A stretch of 64,000 nt of DNA from Nocardia vaccinii NBRC 15922. Its GTDB lineage: Bacteria; Actinomycetota; Actinomycetes; Mycobacteriales; Mycobacteriaceae. The notes under the pieces were generated by a model that did not search any database, had not been told where the DNA came from, and worked only from the letters and a program-made list of their open reading frames with translations. Made by a program: the position numbers and the translations under genes. Of the stretch, positions 16,944-25,597 are shown in pieces. The stretch is taken from positions 62,001 to 126,000 of the forward strand of contig NZ_BDCC01000009.1 in the NCBI RefSeq assembly GCF_001613305.1, written 5' to 3'. Numbering within the stretch: position 1 is the stretch's first letter; each line of letters starts with the position of its first letter.

Positions 16944-18353
16944 ATGCTGATGGCGGGGCGGCAATTCGGCGCGTATCGACTCGATCGGCTGATCGGGCGC
17001 GGTTCGGCCGGTGAGGTCTGGCTCGCGCACGACACCGCCACCGGCCGCACGGTGGCCCTGAAGATCCTGTCCCCCGCCGCCGCGGAGGATCCGGACTACC
17101 GGCGCAGATTCGAGCGCGAGGCGAATATCGGTGCGCGCCTGGATAATCCGCATGTCGTGCCGATCCACACCTTCGGCGCGCACCAGGGTCGGCTGTATCT
17201 GGACATGGCGCACATCCCCGGTGTCGACGTCGCGCGCAAACTGCAGCTCGGCCCGATGCGAGCGCCGGAAGCGGTGGATCTCGTCGCCCAGGTCGCCCAG
17301 GCGCTCGACGCCGCACACGCCGCCGGGCTGGTCCATCGAGATGTCAAGCCCGCCAACATCATCGTGCACGCGAGCGGATTCGCGTATCTGATCGATTTCG
17401 GCATCGCCCGCATCTCGAACCAGACCACCATCACCGCAACGGGTTTCACCATCGGCACGCTGGCCTATATGGCCCCGGAACGGTTCGCGGGCGACGCCGA
17501 GCCACGCTCGGACATCTACTCCCTGGCCTGTGTGCTCTACGAATGCCTCACCGCGCGAAGGCCGTTCGGCGATACCGATCCCGTCCAGCAACTGCACGCC
17601 CACCTGCACGAGCCGCCGCCGGATATCGAATCCGTACCCGCCGCCCTCAACGAGGTGATCGCCCGCGGTATGGCCAAGAAGCCCGCGGATCGATACCGCA
17701 CCGCCGGTGAGCTGGCGGCCGCCGCGCTCACCGCAATCGGTATGGCACAACCGATTCCGCGAACGCCGCCGGAACTCGAACCTCCGGGCCGGACCCGGGC
17801 GCTGCCCCCGCTCGACGGGAAGGCTCCGCAGCCGCCCGTGCACACCGTGACCGAGGCCGGCGCGCCGCCGAATCGCGGACCGCGGCCGACCCGCCCGGCC
17901 GCCGCACATCCGGCCCGTGCCGTTCCCGCCGCGGCGGGCCCCCGCCCGACCCGGGTACTCCCGGTGCCGAACCCGGGCGCCCGCGCCGAGCCGGACCCGG
18001 TCCGGGCGCCCGCGACGCACCATCCGGTGTTCACCCCCAGGGTCATCCGCGGCATCGTCGCGCTGGTCGTCCTGGCCGTCGTCGTGTTCGCGGTGATCGT
18101 GGGCTGTACCGCCCTGATGAGCGGCGGCGGCCTGCACGTGGTGAACCCCGGAACGACCACCTCCGAATCCCCCGCCATTACCTCCGAGCCACCCGCGCCG
18201 ACCTCCGAACCGGGCGGACCGGCCCCGACGACCGTCCCGCAGATCCCCGGCTTCACCTTCACCTTCCGACTCCCCGCCCCCACCTTCACCATCGCCCCGG
18301 CTCCGAGCATCGTCATCCCGACCTGGCAGTGGCCACCGCCCGCGGGCCGATAA
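16944..18353 (+). CDS. Membrane-anchored Ser/Thr protein kinase (PknB-type)
   Basis: 469-residue eukaryotic-type kinase. The glycine loop GRGSAGEV is at about 18-25, the VALK lysine at 40, the catalytic HRDVKPAN with Asp133, DFG at 151-153 and APE at 177-179. A Pro-rich linker (about 260-365) leads to one membrane helix (about 368-392). A roughly 75-residue extracellular Pro/Thr tail has no PASTA repeats. A second in-frame ATG at 16950 is also possible. Part of its linker and TM coding sequence is duplicated at 18542-18609. Confidence 0.93.
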   Translation: MLMAGRQFGAYRLDRLIGRGSAGEVWLAHDTATGRTVALKILSPAAAEDPDYRRRFEREANIGARLDNPHVVPIHTFGAHQGRLYLDMAHIPGVDVARKLQLGPMRAPEAVDLVAQVAQALDAAHAAGLVHRDVKPANIIVHASGFAYLIDFGIARISNQTTITATGFTIGTLAYMAPERFAGDAEPRSDIYSLACVLYECLTARRPFGDTDPVQQLHAHLHEPPPDIESVPAALNEVIARGMAKKPADRYRTAGELAAAALTAIGMAQPIPRTPPELEPPGRTRALPPLDGKAPQPPVHTVTEAGAPPNRGPRPTRPAAAHPARAVPAAAGPRPTRVLPVPNPGARAEPDPVRAPATHHPVFTPRVIRGIVALVVLAVVVFAVIVGCTALMSGGGLHVVNPGTTTSESPAITSEPPAPTSEPGGPAPTTVPQIPGFTFTFRLPAPTFTIAPAPSIVIPTWQWPPPAGR

Positions 18354-18541
18354 CCGCTCCGCACACCGCGTTTCAACGAGCAATCGCCCGCCGCGCGGTT
18401 CTGTCTCGCAGCCGAGCGGCCGCCCGACCGGATCACTGTCATACCGACAGGAATCCGACCCGCACCGCCCGAAAGTACTGCCCCACGCGGGCTTCACGCT
18501 CGCCCTGCCGGACTACCCGTGGGCCAGACCTCGGCCTTCCC

Positions 18542-18609
18542 GCGCGACGCACCATCCGGCGTTCACCCTCGAGGTCATCCGCAGCATCATCGCGCTGGTC
18601 GTCCTGGGC
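18542..18609 (+). pseudogene. Duplicated fragment of the kinase gene
   Basis: About 68 bp here match kinase codons at 18009-18076 at close to 90 percent by eye, covering the juxtamembrane segment (ATHHP.FT..VIR) and the start of the membrane helix. No kinase domain or long frame surrounds it. The rest of 18354-18737 shows no gene. The fragment looks like the remnant of a tandem kinase duplication. Confidence 0.65.
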
Positions 18610-18737
18610 GGCAGGGGTCGCTCAACCCACGGTGCAACTCCCGAATCCATCGAGGGAATCAATGAAAACACAAGGGGCACAACGTGTTCGGAAACGAGAA
18701 GGTCGGCGGCTTACAGCGCGAGCCGTCCCGACGCAGA

Positions 18738-18778
18738 CCGAGGGCCCGTCCGCTCGAGTCGAGCGGACGGGCCCTCGG
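18738..18778. terminator. Strong hairpin terminator downstream of accA3
   Basis: An 18-bp perfect stem (18738-18755 with 18761-18778, arms beginning CCGAGGGCCCGTCC) and the loop GAGTC. It lies 17 bases beyond the accA3 stop and is the probable end of that transcript. Confidence 0.8.
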
Positions 18779-18795
18779 ATGAAACCTGCTGCGGC

Positions 18796-20595
18796 CTACT
18801 TGATTTCGGCCAGGATGGTGCCCTGGGTGATGGCCGCGCCCGCCTCGATCGCCAGACCGGTGACGATACCGGACTTGTGGGCGTTGACCGGGTTCTCCAT
18901 CTTCATGGCCTCGAGGACCACGATCAGGTCGCCCGCCTCCACGCTCTGCCCCTCGGTGACCGCGACCTTTACCACGGTGCCCTGCATCGGCGCGGTGACC
19001 GAATCACCCGAGGCCGCGGCGCCCGTGCCCGCACCACGCTTGCGCGGCTTCGGCTTCTTGCGCACCGCGCCCGCACCGTTGGTGGCGCCGGCCGCGACGC
19101 CCGCGCCCACGCTGAACTGGCCCGGCAGGGATACCTCGAGGCGACGTCCGCCGACCTCCACGACGACCTTCTGCCGCGGCTCGTCCTCGTCTTCGATCGG
19201 CTGGCCCCCGGTGTACGGCTCGATCGGGTTGTCCCAGTCGTTCTCGATCCACTTGGTGTAGACATCGAACTTCTCGCCGTCGCCGATGAACGCCGGGTTC
19301 TCCACGATGTGCCGGTGGAACGGCAGAACCGTGGCCAGGCCCTCGATCTGGTACTCGGCCAGCGCCCGCGCCGCACGCTGCAACGCCTGCTCGCGGTTCT
19401 CGCCGGTCACGATCAGCTTGGCGAGCATCGAGTCGAACTGACCGCCGATGACGCTGCCCGCGACCACGCCGGAATCCACGCGCACGCCGGGGCCGGTGGG
19501 CTCCTTGTAGACGGTCACCGGGCCCGGGGCGGGCAGGAAGTTGCGGCCCGCGTCCTCACCGTTGATCCGGAACTCGAACGAGTGCCCGCGCGGGGTCGGA
19601 TCCTCGGTGACCGAAAGCTCGTAGCCCTCGGCGATCCGGAACTGCTGACGCACCAGGTCCAGTCCGGAGGTCTCCTCGGTCACCGGGTGCTCGACCTGCA
19701 GTCGAGTGTTCACCTCGAGGAAGGACACCGTCTCGCCCTGCACCAGGTATTCCACAGTGCCGGCGCCGTAGTAACCGGCCTCCTTGCAGATCCGCTTGGC
19801 GGACTCGTGGATCTTCGCGCGCACCTCGTCGGTCAGGAACGGCGCGGGGGCCTCCTCGACCAGCTTCTGGAACCGCCGCTGCAGCGAGCAGTCGCGCGTG
19901 CCGGCCACCACGACGTTGCCGTGCTTGTCGGCGATCACCTGCGCCTCGACGTGCCGCGCCTTGTCCAGGTACTGCTCCACGAAGCATTCGCCACGCCCGA
20001 ACGCCGCGGTCGCCTCACGCGTCGCGGACTCGAACAGCTCGGGAATCTCCTCGATGGTGTGCGCGACCTTCATCCCGCGCCCGCCACCGCCGAAAGCGGC
20101 CTTGATCGCGACCGGAACGCCGTACTGCTTCGCGAACTCCACGACCTCGGTGGCGTCCTTCACCGGGTCCTTGGTGCCCGCGGCCATCGGCGCCTTCGCC
20201 CGCTCGGCGATGTGCCGGGCGGTGACCTTGTCACCCAGATCCCGGATCGACTGCGGCGACGGGCCGATCCAGATCAGGCCCGCATCCAGCACCGCCTGCG
20301 CGAAATCGGCGTTCTCGGACAGGAATCCGTATCCGGGGTGGATCGCGTCGGCGCCGGCCTTGGCGGCCGCGTCGAGGATCTTCTCGAACACCAGGTACGA
20401 CTCGGCCGAAGTCTGCCCACCCAGGGCGAACGCCTCGTCAGCCAGCTTCACGAACGGCGCATCGGCATCCGGCTCCGCGTACACCGCGACACTGGCGATT
20501 CCGGCATCCCTGGCGGCCCGGATCACGCGCACGGCAATCTCGCCCCGGTTCGCTACAAGGACTTTGGTGATCTGCGCGTTGGCATGGTTGGGCAC
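18796..20595 (-). CDS. accA3: Acyl-CoA carboxylase alpha subunit AccA3 (biotin carboxylase + BCCP)
   Basis: 599-residue alpha subunit shared by acetyl-, propionyl- and long-chain acyl-CoA carboxylases. The biotin carboxylase part (about 1-450) opens [20 protein letters not shown] and has the ATP-grasp loop [11 protein letters not shown] and [17 protein letters not shown] linker leads to a biotinyl domain with EAMKMENPV near the C-terminus, where the Lys is biotinylated. GTG start at 20595 with AGGAGG four bases upstream; an in-frame upstream ATG (20643) has no such site. It works with AccD5 and AccE5 at 23.2-25.4 kb and with BirA. Confidence 0.96.
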   Translation of the reverse strand: MPNHANAQITKVLVANRGEIAVRVIRAARDAGIASVAVYAEPDADAPFVKLADEAFALGGQTSAESYLVFEKILDAAAKAGADAIHPGYGFLSENADFAQAVLDAGLIWIGPSPQSIRDLGDKVTARHIAERAKAPMAAGTKDPVKDATEVVEFAKQYGVPVAIKAAFGGGGRGMKVAHTIEEIPELFESATREATAAFGRGECFVEQYLDKARHVEAQVIADKHGNVVVAGTRDCSLQRRFQKLVEEAPAPFLTDEVRAKIHESAKRICKEAGYYGAGTVEYLVQGETVSFLEVNTRLQVEHPVTEETSGLDLVRQQFRIAEGYELSVTEDPTPRGHSFEFRINGEDAGRNFLPAPGPVTVYKEPTGPGVRVDSGVVAGSVIGGQFDSMLAKLIVTGENREQALQRAARALAEYQIEGLATVLPFHRHIVENPAFIGDGEKFDVYTKWIENDWDNPIEPYTGGQPIEDEDEPRQKVVVEVGGRRLEVSLPGQFSVGAGVAAGATNGAGAVRKKPKPRKRGAGTGAAASGDSVTAPMQGTVVKVAVTEGQSVEAGDLIVVLEAMKMENPVNAHKSGIVTGLAIEAGAAITQGTILAEIK

Positions 20596-20673
20596 TGAGC
20601 CTCCTGTGCTCTGAATACTTTCGTCTCGGGCGAGTGTAGGCACTCTGCCAATAGAACCCGAACCCGGGAGGCA

Positions 20674-21612
20674 CTACCGAACAGTAGGAGCGTGCTCAGA
20701 TCCCGGGCGCCACGGCCTTGTCCGGCATCGATACGACCTGCCCGGGTGCAGCCCCCTTGACGATGGGCGTACGGACGGAATTCCCCATTCGGTCCACGAG
20801 CCGTCGTAGTTTCGCACATTCGCCGTCCCGAGCAGAAATGTGAGCACGAACCAGGTGTGCGCGGCCCGCTCGCCGATGCGGCAGTAGACGATCGTCTCCT
20901 CCTCGGCGGGGATCTGCGCGTATATCCGGCTCAGTTCCGCTCGGGACCGGAATCGTCCGTCCGCGCCGACCGCCGAGTTCCACGGGATGCTCACCGCCGT
21001 CGGGATGTGCCCGGCGCGCAGCGCCTGTTCGTCCGGCCGGTCACGAATCCGGTCGAGTTCGCCGGAGTACTCCTCGGCCGTGCGCACATCGATCAGCGGA
21101 CGGCCCGGATGCCGGCGCACATCGTCCAGGAAGGCCCGAGCCCGGCTGTCGTCCCGCTCGACGACCGGATACTCGTTCAGCCCCGCGGGAGGCACCTCGA
21201 AGGTGGTGTCCCGCGCCTCGGAGATCCAGGCGTCGCGCCCGCCGTCCAGCAGGCGCACATCGGTGTGACCGAACAGGGTGAAGGCCCACATCGTGGCAGC
21301 TGCGGTGCCATTGCCCTTGTCTCCGTAGACAACCACGGTATCTTCACGCAAAATACCCTTCGCCCGCATCAGTTCGGCGAAACGCTCACCATCCACGACA
21401 TCGCGGGTCAGCGGATCGGTAAGCTCGGCGCGCCAGTCGACCTTGATGGCACCTGGCACATGCCCGATGTCGTAGAGCAGAACGTCGTCGTCGGACTCGA
21501 CGATCTTGAGCCCCGGCGCGCCGATGTTTGCCGACAGCCACTGCGTGGTTACCAGTCGGTGCGGGTACGCGTAAGAGCCGAACGAAGGATGAGGGTCCGA
21601 GGCGACGGGCAC
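20674..21612 (-). CDS. sseA: Thiosulfate sulfurtransferase SseA, C-terminal frameshift
   Basis: Two-domain rhodanese. The first domain (about 18-135) has the [17 protein letters not shown] loop, which lacks a Cys. The second has the active-site loop VYCRIGERA with Cys244. GTG start with GAAGGA upstream. The frame runs normally to GSWTEWG (residue 277), then becomes [10 protein letters not shown] and stops at 20674. In the +1 frame the family tail [10 protein letters not shown] continues to a stop at 20696. One base appears to be missing in the C run at 20783-20786. The catalytic part is intact. It is either a real frameshift or a sequencing error. Confidence 0.85.
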   Translation of the reverse strand: MPVASDPHPSFGSYAYPHRLVTTQWLSANIGAPGLKIVESDDDVLLYDIGHVPGAIKVDWRAELTDPLTRDVVDGERFAELMRAKGILREDTVVVYGDKGNGTAAATMWAFTLFGHTDVRLLDGGRDAWISEARDTTFEVPPAGLNEYPVVERDDSRARAFLDDVRRHPGRPLIDVRTAEEYSGELDRIRDRPDEQALRAGHIPTAVSIPWNSAVGADGRFRSRAELSRIYAQIPAEEETIVYCRIGERAAHTWFVLTFLLGTANVRNYDGSWTEWGIPSVRPSSRGLHPGRSYRCRTRPWRPGSEHAPTVR

Positions 21613-21774
21613 GGTAGTTGGTCCTTCAGACGTGATAGACGGTGGTCGAGCGGTTCCGTTTCCGATGGTAAGCGCGAAGCCTTACAACAACTGGTCCGCC
21701 AGTCGCGAATCGGATGAATGAGCGAATAAGTCGCAGCCTCATCCGATAAAGTCTCCCGGGAGGAGGGGTGAGCT

Positions 21775-22587
21775 ATGTCCGATTCTTGGCCGCGACGGCG
21801 TCTGCTCGCGATCCTACGCGGCGCCGGCGAGCCTCTCGATGCCCAGCAACTGGCCAGGGTCACCGGGCAGCACGTCACGACGGTGCGATTCCACCTCGAC
21901 GTGCTGACGCGAGAGTCGCTCGTGCGGCAGTTCCAGCAACCGCCGCGGGGTCGCGGTCGCCCGCGGATCGGATACAGCGCTGTCCAGCGATCGGTCGGTT
22001 ATCAGGATCTCGCTCAGGTGCTCGCCGATCAGCTCGGCAGTGATCCGCGTCGGCGCACGGAGGCCGCCATGGCCGCCGGACGCGCATGGGGCTCGAAGCT
22101 GGAGACGCTCGAGCAGCCGATCGAGAATCTCGAGGACGCCCGAAACCTGATCGTCACCGCGATGTCCGAACTCGGCTTCGCACCCGAGCGCGAGACCGGC
22201 CCCGAACCCGACGAGCAGGCGCTGATCCGAATGACCGGCTGCCCGCTGCGGGAACTGGCCCGCACTCATTCGGAGGTGGTGTGCGGTGTGCACATGGGCC
22301 TGCTGCGCGAGGCGCTGGACCGCAACGGCGCACACGACACGGTGAACGTGCGGCTGCACCCCTTCGTGGGGCCCGAACTGTGTGTGGCGCGCCTGGAAGC
22401 GGTCAAGGATTCGCTGGTGCCCGATCCCGCCACGATGCCGGACGCGCCGGCGGGTGCGGCGACCGAGCCGAGGATCGCCGCGGCGACCCCGTCAGCCAGC
22501 CGCGTCGGCCCGCAGTTGCGCCCCACCGACCCACAGCTGCGTCACGGCGACGCCCACGTCGGCAAGCAGTCGACGAACCAGCGGTAG
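21775..22587 (+). CDS. SufR-like Fe-S helix-turn-helix regulator
   Basis: 270 residues. The N-terminal winged HTH (about 8-75) has LDAQQLARVTGQHVTTVRFH and a wing PRGRGRPRIGY. The C-terminal domain has three Cys (156, 170, 203) in TGCPLRE..., VVCGVHMGL and ELCVARLE, the kind of spacing used by SufR/Rv1460-type proteins to bind an iron-sulfur cluster. The Shine-Dalgarno GGGAGGAGGGG is strong. It is divergent from sseA (162-bp gap), so it may control that sulfur-transfer gene. Its disordered tail overlaps the 3' end of the convergent maf gene by 96 bases. Confidence 0.82.
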   Translation: MSDSWPRRRLLAILRGAGEPLDAQQLARVTGQHVTTVRFHLDVLTRESLVRQFQQPPRGRGRPRIGYSAVQRSVGYQDLAQVLADQLGSDPRRRTEAAMAAGRAWGSKLETLEQPIENLEDARNLIVTAMSELGFAPERETGPEPDEQALIRMTGCPLRELARTHSEVVCGVHMGLLREALDRNGAHDTVNVRLHPFVGPELCVARLEAVKDSLVPDPATMPDAPAGAATEPRIAAATPSASRVGPQLRPTDPQLRHGDAHVGKQSTNQR

Positions 22588-23211
22588 CCCGATTCCGATG
22601 ACGCTGGACGGATCGCCGTCGATGCGATCCACGAACCAGCCGCCGCGCCCGTCCAGGGTGAACGCCCCCGCCACCTGTAACGGTTCGCCGGTGGCGATGT
22701 AGGCGTCCAGTTCGGCGGCGGCCGGCGTGGCGAAATGCACCGTGGTGCCGGTGCAGTCCGCCGACTCGGCAACGATCCGCGCCTGGCGCACCCGCAACAC
22801 GCAGTGCCCGGTCAGCAGATCGGCACTGTGCCCGGCCATCCCGGCCCAACGCTCGAGCGCCACCTCGGGGGTCAGCGGTTTGCCCTGCAGCCGACCGTCG
22901 ACCAGCAGCATCGAATCACACCCCACGACAACGCAATCGGCGACGACGTCGGCCTGTTCGGTGATCAGCGCGGCGGCCACCGCCTCGGCCTTGGCCCGCG
23001 CGAGGGCGCAGACCACGCCTTCGGGGGAGGTACCAGCGGGCAGGGCGGCCGCCACGGCGTCCTCGTCCACCTGCGAGACTCGCACCATCGGGTCCAGGCC
23101 CGCCGATCGCAGTACCTGCAGGCGGGCGGGCGAGGCCGACCCTAGTACGAATCCGGGCCCGTCCGTCTCCGGACCACCAGCCCTCATGGAATCGCTCCGC
23201 GATGCTCCCAT
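22492..23211 (-). CDS. Maf-family nucleotide pyrophosphatase
   Basis: About 239 residues. It has the Maf opening FVLGSASPARLQVLRSAG, the catalytic/house-cleaning motif DCVVVGCDSMLLVDG, GKP, and SVIGIGLPLVRRLLADVGV. Maf proteins hydrolyse non-canonical nucleoside triphosphates. The ATG at 23211 directly follows the accE5 stop; an ATG at 23187 with GGAG upstream may be the true start. From memory, the position between acc genes matches mycobacterial Rv3282. The C-terminus overlaps the convergent regulator gene. Confidence 0.92.
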   Translation of the reverse strand: MGASRSDSMRAGGPETDGPGFVLGSASPARLQVLRSAGLDPMVRVSQVDEDAVAAALPAGTSPEGVVCALARAKAEAVAAALITEQADVVADCVVVGCDSMLLVDGRLQGKPLTPEVALERWAGMAGHSADLLTGHCVLRVRQARIVAESADCTGTTVHFATPAAAELDAYIATGEPLQVAGAFTLDGRGGWFVDRIDGDPSSVIGIGLPLVRRLLADVGVAVTQLWVGGAQLRADAAG

Positions 23212-23532
23212 TCAGTCGCGCAGATGCGACAGGAAGGGGAAAGCGTACGGCGAGAACGGCATAGCGCCGCGGTGCATCATGGTCGGCTTGCCCCACAGAT
23301 CCACCGGTCCGGACTGCGCGGGCGCGGCGGAGGCGGAATTCGCGGCGGCCGCGAAGACACACACGAGGGCGGCGATCTCCGCGTCGGTGGGTGAGCCCTT
23401 CAGGATCCGGATATCCGGCCCCGCGCTCGGTTCGGACTCGGCGGCCACCGGCTCGACCGCGTCGACGACCTCGTCGACCGACAGTGCCAATTCAGCAGCG
23501 CGAAGGACCTCTTCATCAGCCACAGCCGTCAC
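23212..23532 (-). CDS. accE5: Acyl-CoA carboxylase epsilon subunit AccE5
   Basis: 106-residue small subunit that stabilises AccA3-AccD5 complexes. It carries the family core IRILKGSPTDAEIAALVCVF and DLWGKP, with a C-terminus rich in aromatic residues (PFSPYAFPFLSHLRD). GTG start at 23532, with AGGAGGAG eight bases upstream and a hairpin just before that. It is separated from accD5 by 211 bp and adjoins maf with no gap. Confidence 0.88.
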   Translation of the reverse strand: MTAVADEEVLRAAELALSVDEVVDAVEPVAAESEPSAGPDIRILKGSPTDAEIAALVCVFAAAANSASAAPAQSGPVDLWGKPTMMHRGAMPFSPYAFPFLSHLRD

Positions 23533-23559
23533 AGCGCCAGCTCCTCCTGTTTTCTGTGC

Positions 23560-23578
23560 CCGGCCTCCGAAAGGCCGG
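23560..23578 (-). promoter_or_regulatory. Hairpin directly upstream of the accE5 ribosome binding site
   Basis: CCGGCCT (23560-23566) pairs with AGGCCGG (23572-23578) around a five-base loop. In the accD5-accE5 transcript it ends about ten bases before the Shine-Dalgarno of accE5. It could be an intercistronic attenuator, a processing site or a translation modulator. Function inferred. Confidence 0.5.
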
Positions 23579-23743
23579 ACGTCCGGGGGTTCGAAATTCT
23601 TCCGGAACCCTCGAACGGTATTCGCCGCGGCTCCCGTTTTCTCGACAGCCGCTCTTTCCATCTTTGCTCGGATGAGCCGCTCGCGCGGCGAGTGTAGGAC
23701 GTCTCACAGCAAGTCTGCGCCCCGCACTGGACATATCGTCGAA

Positions 23744-25384
23744 TCAGAGCGGAATGTTGCCGTGCTTTTTCGGCGGCAGTGCGACCATCTTTCGTTCCAG
23801 AAGTCGCAGTGCCGAAACAATTTGACCGCGGGTGTGCGAGGGCGGAATGACCGCGTCGACGTAACCGCGCTCGGCGGCCACGTACGGGTTCACCAGCGTG
23901 TCCTCGTACTCGTTCTGCAGCTCGAGGCGCAGCGCCTCGACATCGGCGCCCTCGGCGGCGGCCTGCTGCAACTTCTTGCGGTACACGAAACCGACCGCAC
24001 CCGAGGCGCCCATGACCGCGATCTGCGCGGTCGGCCACGCCAGGTTGACGTCCGCACCCATGTGCTTGGACCCCATCACGTCGTACGCGCCGCCGTACGC
24101 CTTGCGGGTGATGACGGTGATCTTGCCGACCGTCGCCTCGCCGTACGCGTACAGCAGCTTCGCGCCACGACGGATGATGCCGTTGTACTCCTGATCGGTA
24201 CCCGGCAGGAAGCCCGGGACGTCGACCAGGGTGATGATCGGAATGTTGAACGCATCGCAGGTGCGCACGAAACGCGCGGCCTTCTCCGAGGCGTCGATGT
24301 CCAGGCAGCCGGCGAAGTAGGTCGGCTGATTCGCCACGAAGCCGACGCTGCGGCCGTCGATCCGGGCGAACCCGATGATGACGTTCTGCGCGCGCTCGGC
24401 CTGCACCTCGAGGAATTCGTCGTCGTCGACCAGACGACGAATCACCTCGTGCATGTCGTATGGCTGATTCGGCGAGTCCGGCACCAGCGTGTCGAGCTCG
24501 ATGTCCTCCTCGGTCAGCGAATCCTCGATCGCGCCGTCGACCGGATCGGTGGGCGCGAAGCGCGGGGCCTCGGCGCGGTTGTTGCTGGGCAGGTAGCTCA
24601 GCAGATCCTTGACGTAGTCCAGCGCGTCCTGCTCGCCCGAGGCGACGTAGTGCGCGGTACCCGCCTTCACCATGTGGGTGTGCGCGCCGCCCAACTCCTC
24701 CATGGTGACCTCTTCACCGGTGACGGTCTTGATCACGTCGGGGCCGGTGATGAACATCTGGCTGGTCTGATCGACCATGACGACGAAGTCGGTCAGCGCC
24801 GGGGAGTACACGTGCCCGCCCGCGGCCGCGCCCATGATCAGCGAGATCTGCGGAATCACGCCCGATGCCTGGATGTTGCGGTGGAAGATCTCGCCGTACA
24901 GGCCGAGCGAGACCACGCCCTCCTGGATGCGGGCGCCCGCGCCGTCGTTGATGCCGATCAGCGGGCGGCCGGTCTTGATGGCCAGATCCATCACCTTGAC
25001 GATCTTCTCGCCGTAGACCTCGCCGAGCGACCCGCCGAAGACGGTGACGTCCTGGGAGAAGATGCACACGTCGCGGCCGTCGATGGTGCCGTAACCGGTC
25101 ACCACGCCGTCGCCGAGCGGGCGGTTGTTCTCCAGGCCGAAGTTGACGCTGCGGTGCCGGGCCAGCGCGTCCATCTCCACGAACGAGCCCTCGTCCAGCA
25201 GGGCCAGAATCCGCTCGCGCGCGGTCATCTTGCCCTTGGCGTGCACCTTGTCGACGGCGGCCTCACCCATGGGGTGCTTGGCCTCTTCCAGCCGATTGCG
25301 CAGATCAGCCAGCTTGCCAGCGGTGGTGTGAATATCAGGGGCGCCCGCCGACCCCGGCGTTGGCTGCTGCTGGACACTCGTCAT
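23744..25384 (-). CDS. accD5: Acyl-CoA carboxylase beta subunit AccD5
   Basis: 546-residue carboxyltransferase of propionyl/acyl-CoA carboxylase, using carboxybiotin from AccA3 to make methylmalonyl-CoA. The N-half has [27 protein letters not shown] and [13 protein letters not shown]. The C-half has [31 protein letters not shown] and [19 protein letters not shown]. This supports methyl-branched lipid synthesis and propionate use. It is followed on the same strand by accE5. A palindrome lies 40 bases upstream. Confidence 0.96.
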   Translation of the reverse strand: MTSVQQQPTPGSAGAPDIHTTAGKLADLRNRLEEAKHPMGEAAVDKVHAKGKMTARERILALLDEGSFVEMDALARHRSVNFGLENNRPLGDGVVTGYGTIDGRDVCIFSQDVTVFGGSLGEVYGEKIVKVMDLAIKTGRPLIGINDGAGARIQEGVVSLGLYGEIFHRNIQASGVIPQISLIMGAAAGGHVYSPALTDFVVMVDQTSQMFITGPDVIKTVTGEEVTMEELGGAHTHMVKAGTAHYVASGEQDALDYVKDLLSYLPSNNRAEAPRFAPTDPVDGAIEDSLTEEDIELDTLVPDSPNQPYDMHEVIRRLVDDDEFLEVQAERAQNVIIGFARIDGRSVGFVANQPTYFAGCLDIDASEKAARFVRTCDAFNIPIITLVDVPGFLPGTDQEYNGIIRRGAKLLYAYGEATVGKITVITRKAYGGAYDVMGSKHMGADVNLAWPTAQIAVMGASGAVGFVYRKKLQQAAAEGADVEALRLELQNEYEDTLVNPYVAAERGYVDAVIPPSHTRGQIVSALRLLERKMVALPPKKHGNIPL

Positions 25385-25423
25385 GTTCCGGAGTGTAGCC
25401 AGTACCAGTGCCGCACGGAATTC

Positions 25424-25438
25424 CAGTAGGGGCTACTG
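25424..25438. promoter_or_regulatory. Palindrome upstream of accD5
   Basis: CAGTAG-GGG-CTACTG, a perfect 6+6 inverted repeat in the 213-bp gap between accD5 and lat, 40 bases before the accD5 start. A candidate operator; no regulator is known to me for it. Confidence 0.4.
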
Positions 25439-25597
25439 ATGGGTACCCTTATTGACTGTTCGCCAGTCGAAAACCCCTGATGAAATGCGGTGAGATAGAT
25501 CGAAAGCCGCTCCGTGAAGCCGGTAGAAAGTCACAATCGAGCCCCGCGGATGCCACCGGACGGTCGGTAGGTACGGCGACGTCGCCGCAACCGGAGT

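Noticed and set aside
18877..20598. 573-codon frame antisense to accA3
   Set aside because: Mirror frame of a conserved biotin carboxylase; no independent evidence.
22727..25429. 900-codon plus-strand frame over maf, accE5 and accD5
   Set aside because: Shadow of three conserved minus-strand genes.
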